A DNA stretch of 11,732 nucleotides. Source: Dissophora ornata. Its lineage: Eukaryota > Mortierellomycota > Mortierellomycetes > Mortierellales > Mortierellaceae. This document shows positions 7,728 through 11,732 of the stretch, in pieces; position 1 is the stretch's first letter; each line of letters starts with the position of its first letter. The translations under genes and the position numbers were made by a program. The stretch lies in contig MU617509.1 of the NCBI GenBank assembly GCA_025201705.1, forward strand, positions 1 to 11,732. Reading direction: 5' to 3'. The notes beneath the pieces are model-generated. The model ran no database searches and was not told the origin of the DNA. It saw only the letters and a list, made by a program, of their open reading frames with translations.

Positions 7728-9764
7728 ATGCACGCTGCTCTTCCAGGACGCATCTCTGCAGTCCTCCCTCTTGTCTCCCGCAACTCGTCCTCCTTCGTCC
7801 TCGGAAAAGCATCGCGCCATGCCGCCAACATTCCTCGCTTCGTTGCACCAGTCTTGACACAGTCCTACCAACGGCCCTTCTCTCTTTACGCTCAGCGCTA
7901 TAACAAGCGACAGGACAGCGACTTTAATGGCGTCAAAGCGGACCCACTGCCAGACGGTGCGACGCTCGAGTCTCTCCTCTCAAAGACAAATACCGGTACA
8001 GATTTAAAGAACCGATCAAGCGAAGGGCAGGAGCCAGGACCTTTGGATGGGATCCGCATCCTTGATTTGACGCGAGTTCTTGGTAAGTCCACCTGTTCTC
8101 ATAGAGGGATAACAAAAATGACCTCAGGATGTTGAGTAAGGTTGTTGGTGACGAGATGGCTGGGGTTTACCCTTTTCTATGAGACTACCTCATACAGTTT
8201 CTGTTCGCCATCCGCACTTTTAAGCGGCCATTGAATGTCGGACCTTGGTTTAAGTTTGCGATCGACAATTAACCAGTGAAATATGGCTCCTGACCATTCA
8301 CTTGCTCTTAGCTGGACCGTACTGCACACAGTTGCTCGGCGACTTGGGGTAATTTTACATCATGGCGGTTGCTTGATCTTCGTCACTTGGTGGGACATGG
8401 TAATTCCTGCACCACTAACTGTCCTATCCTTTTGCTCCTCCTTGTGTATGAATAGTGCTGAAGTGATCAAGATCGAGAACCCACGGGGAGGAGACGATAC
8501 CCGTTCTTGGGGCCCACCCTTTGCCAAGAATGTGGATCCGTCGGACCATGCACAGGAGAGCGCATATTTCTTGGGCGTCAATCGAAACAAGAAATCGATC
8601 ACAGTCAACATTCGATCTGCAGAAGGCCGTCAGTTGCTCCATGATCTTGTCAAGAAGGTCGATGTATTGGTCGAGAATTATGTACCTGGAAAACTAGACG
8701 AGATGGGACTTGGCTATGAGGAATTGAAGGCCCTTAACCCGAGATTGATCTATGCCTCCATCACAGGTACGAATTGCAGATGAACCGTTTTTAGAATGCC
8801 ACGAGCACTTGATGTGATCCAGAGACAGGGTACTAACACACGTGTATTTTGTTAGGATATGGTCATACTGGACCATATAGGACGAGGCCCGGCTACGATG
8901 TAATGATTGAAGCGGAGGCAGGGTTGATGTACATCACTGGAGAGGAGGATGGAACTCCCGTCAAAGTTGGTGTTGCTGTTACAGGTAAGGACGGCGAGCT
9001 TCCCAACATACAGCAGTTGATGGGGCGATTTTGATAGAATCAACGAAGGACTCACCGAATGGTGCTCTTTTATTTTAGATCTGACGACGGGATTGAACGC
9101 TCATGGAGCAATCATGGCTGCTATTTTGGCCCGCTACAGGACTGGACGCGGACAACACATTGACTGTGCCTTGCTCGACTCTCAGATTGTGATGCTTGCC
9201 AACATTGGAAGTTCCTACTTGATCGCAGGACAAGAGGCCAAACGCATGGGAACCTCACATCCATCCATCGTTCCTTATCAGGTCCTCCCCAGCAAGGATT
9301 CACACATCATGATTGGTGCAGGCAATGATGGACAGTTTAAGATTCTTTGCTCAGTTCTCGGACTCGACTCATTATGCGAAAACCCGGCCTACAAGACCAA
9401 CAAGGACCGAGTCCGTCACCGTAAAGAACTCATTGGGATCTTGACGGAACGGCTCAAAACTAAGAACAACGAGGAGTGGCTCAAGGCCTTGGAGGGTCGA
9501 GGCATCCCCTTCGCACCGATCAATAACATTGCACAGACGTATGCGCACCCACAAGTCATTGCTCGAGATATGATCCAGGAGATTGAGCATCCAAAGGCGG
9601 GCAAGATCAAATTAACGGGACCGGCGGTGAAGTACTCGGACACGAAGACGAGTATTAGATTCCCACCGCCACTTCTGGGTCAGCATACAGATGAGATCTT
9701 GAAAGATGTGCTGGGTTATGATGAGCAGAGGATCCAGGAGTTGAAGGAAAAGAAGGCAGTTTAA
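7728..9764 (+). CDS. SUGCT: Mitochondrial family III CoA-transferase (succinyl-CoA:glutarate CoA-transferase type); join(7728..8082, 8312..8348, 8456..8766, 8856..8984, 9079..9764), 505 aa
   Basis: Transfers CoA between dicarboxylates, most likely from succinyl-CoA to glutarate (or hydroxymethylglutarate), linking glutarate from lysine and tryptophan breakdown to mitochondrial oxidation. Seen: a presequence of about 62 residues with nine Arg/Lys and no Asp/Glu, containing R-P-F-S (49-52), a plausible R-3 type cleavage site. The CoA-transferase III domain follows from about 110: [43 protein letters not shown]-type, [56 protein letters not shown], and a C-terminal [13 protein letters not shown]. 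Asp278 of VAVTD aligns with the nucleophilic Asp169 of formyl-CoA transferase and CaiB. All four introns (229, 107, 89, 94 nt) restore the frame. Human SUGCT is about 60 residues shorter; the excess is N-terminal. The family is near certain. Substrate is inferred from overall resemblance; other CaiB/BaiF enzymes use formyl-, carnitinyl- or malyl-type acyl groups. Confidence 0.92.
8083..8311 (+). other. Intron 1 of the CoA-transferase gene (229 nt)
   Basis: The donor GTAAGT is at 8083. A branch-like CTGAC at 8290-8294 lies 17 nt before the acceptor TTAG ending at 8311; phase 1. It splits the Ala codon of the conserved R-V-L-A-G-P-Y-C motif. Confidence 0.85.
8312..8348 (+). other. 37-nt micro-exon (exon 2) of the CoA-transferase gene
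   Basis: Between TTAG (ending 8311) and GTAATT (starting 8349) lies a 37-nt segment. Joined to its neighbours it reads [13 protein letters not shown], exactly the motif expected between LTRVL and AEVIKIE in family III CoA-transferases. The frame works only with this exon: phase 1 on entry, phase 2 on exit. Skipping it removes the motif and shifts the frame. Confidence 0.9.
8349..8455 (+). other. Intron 2 of the CoA-transferase gene (107 nt)
   Basis: The donor GTAATT is at 8349, CTAAC at 8415-8419, and the acceptor ATAG ends at 8455; phase 2. Splicing completes GG|T (Gly) before A-E-V-I-K. Confidence 0.85.
8767..8855 (+). other. Intron 3 of the CoA-transferase gene (89 nt)
   Basis: The donor GTACGA is at 8767, the branch site CTAAC at 8833-8837, and the acceptor TTAG ends at 8855; phase 1. 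Splicing produces S-I-T-G-Y-G-H-T-G-P. Confidence 0.9.
8985..9078 (+). other. Intron 4 of the CoA-transferase gene (94 nt), splitting the catalytic Asp codon
   Basis: The donor GTAAGG is at 8985 and the acceptor TTTTAG ends at 9078; phase 1. G (8984) plus AT (9079-9080) make the Asp codon of V-A-V-T-D-L-T-T-G, the predicted nucleophile. Confidence 0.9.
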
Positions 9765-10990
9765 AGTTCTATGGCTTTTTTTTTCCCTGATGCCCTCTCT
9801 CTGGTGTTATTTCTGTACTGACTATAGATGTTTGATCAAGCCCTGTAGAAAAAAAATACAATCAAGATATCCACTTTCTTTTTTATTTATTTTTCGTGTG
9901 CCTGCGGAAGAAATGAAGTCCAGGGGAGAGATATATTTTGTCGCATTCTTCCAACTACTCGCCAAAGACGAGGATGAGGGTCTTTATCTGGCTCAGCGTA
10001 GAATGACCTCGAGGAAACATAGGGTACACAGCGTCCACTTGATAGCTTTGTGAGCGCCAACTTCCATGTCTGCATATCACATCGTACGAACTGCGGTAGT
10101 CTACGAAAGCACGGTTCACCATCGTCGCGTCTGAGTTTGCTAGAAAAAAAGTGGTCCGAGAGCATTTGTTGGTGGGCACTGCCACAGTGATATGAAGACA
10201 AAATGAGCATTCGCAAGCATTTTTTTGGCAGGGCGAAATTGTGATACAGGCTCTGTATGTATGTGCTGGCATGATTTGCCACCATTTCTGAAATGCGAAT
10301 GACGATCACACATGGCAATGGAGTTCTGATTGTCATCGCACAAGCAGAAAGCCTAGGTTTTTTTCTTTTCAAACCAACCTGGGAGCACTTTTTGTGCTGG
10401 AGTTTTGAATGGTCAATCCTCATTCCTGATCAGTTTTTGGAATGCGCGACTTTTTTTTCACTGCCGCTTGTGCTGGTGTGCTGGCTAAGGCGCCAAGTAA
10501 ATGAAGTCAACGGTTATCGGAAACCACCGTTTTTTCCTGTCGTCGTTTCTTTTTTTTTTTTTTGCATATTCATTTCAGCGATCCGGGTTTACAAAGTAGC
10601 AGACTCACTCGGTGTTGGTCAGCGTCTCTCTCTCTTTCTTTTATTATATGCAACCCATAAGCTCGTTTTCTCAACAAACGGTAGCGATGGATCGTGTAGG
10701 AGTGTAGGAATGTTGAATTTGGTCCGAGGACAAGAATATACGATCATCTTTGCTACGATGACTATTAGTAACGGTGCGTATTGATGGGCAGTGTTGGCTT
10801 TGGTTTTGCGTTTTCTTTAACCATGTATCTAGTGCGGATCTCATACTCGTCACTGTGTGCTTAATCTCTTGGTAAGGGTCATTAGTAGATGAGCAACTAT
10901 TGTCATAGTAGCCTCGATAACCTGTCAGTGACAATGACTGCTCTTCCACCGCCTTGCTGGCAACTCGGCAGGCTTGCTAGTGCAGGCTGC
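9765..10990. other. Gene-poor intergenic region after the CoA-transferase gene
   Basis: About 1.2 kb with T-runs (for example 9776-9785 and 10550-10563), an A-run near 9848 and CT repeats near 10625-10640. The first 100-150 nt are probably the 3' untranslated region of the CoA-transferase; no canonical AATAAA is present there. Open frames on both strands (up to 178 codons on the minus strand, 9887-10423) show no recognisable domain, and no tRNA-like promoter boxes were spotted. Nothing else can be supported. Confidence 0.5.
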
Positions 10991-11001
10991 GGCAAGCAGG
11001 G

Positions 11002-11009
11002 TATAAAAA
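11002..11009 (+). promoter_or_regulatory. TATA box upstream of a long pyrimidine tract
   Basis: TATAAAAA lies in a moderately GC context and is followed at about +30 by a long CT-rich run. This is the usual layout of a fungal RNA polymerase II core promoter and pyrimidine-rich leader. No downstream coding region is visible before the window ends, so the transcript it would drive is unknown. Confidence 0.4.
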
Positions 11010-11036
11010 GGTCATCGTTTTTCTTCGGTCCTCCTT

Positions 11037-11090
11037 TCCTTCTTTCTTTCTTTCTTTCTTTTCTTTTCTTCTTTCTTCTTCTCTCTCTAC
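11037..11090 (+). repeat. CT-rich simple repeat, including (CTTT)n
   Basis: Consecutive CTTT tetramers at about 11042-11060 grade into TTCT/CTCT repeats. The plus strand is purely pyrimidine for much of this stretch. Confidence 0.85.
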
Positions 11091-11181
11091 CTCCCTCGAC
11101 TTCCCCATCCCTTCCTCTCCTTCCACACTCTTTTCCAACCACTCTTCCCCGCCTACCGCCCACTTCCATCACTCTACTCCG

Positions 11182-11276
11182 CGCACTTCTCCACGCACTT
11201 CTCCACGCAACCACGCACTTCTCCACGCACTTCTTCACACACTTCTCCACCACGCGCTTCTCCACGCACACTCCCA
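11182..11276 (+). repeat. Degenerate 12-nt tandem repeat, consensus CGCACTTCTCCA
   Basis: Copies start at 11182, 11194, 11214, 11226, 11238 and 11253, with a decayed copy at 11265. The first two are identical; others differ by one or two bases, and short insertions (8 and 3 nt) break the phase twice. Because the unit is a multiple of three, it yields repetitive peptides in every frame, but there is no evidence that any is translated. Confidence 0.8.
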
Positions 11277-11397
11277 CCACGCACCACCACGCACACCTCC
11301 ACCATGCGCCTATCTACCACCCACTCTTCCTTCCATCACTCACTTCTACACCCACTTACTCTTCCCTTCCATCTCCCTAACACCCACTCTTCCCTTC

Positions 11398-11732
11398 ATG
11401 TCCCTTCCTACTCTTCCATGTCCCTTCCTCACTCACTCTTCCACCCTTCCATGCTTCTTCACTCAATCTTCCTTCCTTCCATGTCCATTCCTCTCACTCT
11501 TCCATCCTCCCATGTCCCTTCCTCACCCACTCTTCCGTCCTTCCATCTCACTTCCCCACTCACTTCCCCACTCACTCTCCCTTTCTTCCATGTCCCTTCC
11601 CCACTCACTCTCGCTCTCCCTACCTTCCATCTCACTTCCCATCCACCCACCCTTCCTTCTATGTCCCTTCCCCACCCACTCTCACTTTCCCCTTCCTTCC
11701 ATATCACTCTCCCCTTCCTTCCATCTCACTTC
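11398..11732 (+). repeat. Degenerate minisatellite with CTTCCATGTCCCTTCC-type core, running off the window
   Basis: Cores related to CTTCCAT(G/C)TC(C/A)CTTCC begin at 11413, 11446, 11476, 11507, 11540, 11585, 11624, 11656, 11696 and 11718, spaced 22-45 nt. Spacers are variants of CCCACTCACTCTTCC. Two core versions interchange: ATGTCCCTTCC and ATCTCACTTCC. The plus strand is almost free of G. The array continues past the window end, so its full size is unknown. Confidence 0.75.

Noticed and set aside
9887..10423. 178-codon minus-strand open frame in the gene-poor region
   Set aside because: No domain, no compositional bias of a real protein, no clear promoter or splice context; plausible by chance at this base composition.
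10293..10784. 163-codon plus-strand open frame with Phe-rich hydrophobic stretches
   Set aside because: The hydrophobic runs come from T-runs in the DNA (poly-Phe), not from recognisable membrane segments; no family resemblance.
10951..10998. Short inverted repeat (GCTTGC / GCAAGC) just upstream of the TATA box
   Set aside because: Only six base pairs and within a generally repetitive GCAGG/CTTGC patch; not distinguishable from chance.
10903..11280. Minus-strand frame with repeated E-K-C-V units and Arg/Lys-rich tail
   Set aside because: It is the reverse complement of the 12-nt and CTTT repeats; the peptide periodicity only mirrors the DNA repeat.
11398..11732. Plus-strand frame open from an ATG at 11398 to the window end, giving a Ser/Leu/Pro repeat peptide
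   Set aside because: Stop codons need purines, so a pyrimidine-only tract stays open by composition alone; the spacing of repeats is not a multiple of three.

Overview
This is a nuclear stretch of a filamentous fungus. The genes have short phased introns (mostly 89-107 nt) with GT donors, CTAAC-type branch sites and AG acceptors. The start codons are preceded by long pyrimidine-rich leaders, and the proteins carry serine-, glutamine- and histidine-rich low-complexity tracts. The base composition is fairly even and there is a 37-nt micro-exon. Together these features suggest an early-diverging fungus such as Mortierellomycotina; that placement is inference. No mobile element, CRISPR array, tRNA or rRNA could be supported.

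Three spliced plus-strand genes lie head to tail. (1) At 54-3902 is a 1108-residue, mostly disordered homeodomain transcription factor in two exons, split by a 522-nt intron full of simple repeats. The homeodomain is wholly in exon 2. (2) At 4655-7361 is an 839-residue F-box/RCC1-repeat protein resembling the SCF substrate adaptor Saf1, in three exons. Exon 2 encodes almost exactly one RCC1 blade. (3) At 7728-9764 is a 505-residue family III (CaiB/BaiF) CoA-transferase, best matched to succinyl-CoA:glutarate CoA-transferase (SUGCT). It has five exons, a clear mitochondrial presequence, a micro-exon encoding a conserved motif, and a catalytic Asp codon split by the last intron.

From 9765 to about 10990 no gene is recognisable. 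A TATA box at 11002-11009 is followed by about 700 nt, to the window end, in which the plus strand is almost purely C, T and A. This stretch contains CT simple repeats, a 12-nt degenerate tandem repeat (11182-11276) and a 22-45-nt degenerate minisatellite (11398-11732). It may be the promoter and leader of a gene beyond the window, or a structural repeat array.

The three genes have no obvious shared pathway (transcription, ubiquitin-dependent turnover, mitochondrial acyl-CoA metabolism), so the order looks like ordinary fungal gene packing. The most interesting features are within genes: nested complementary repeats in the long homeobox-gene intron, possible isoforms lacking the homeodomain, the blade-sized exon, the micro-exon and the strand-asymmetric repeat field.
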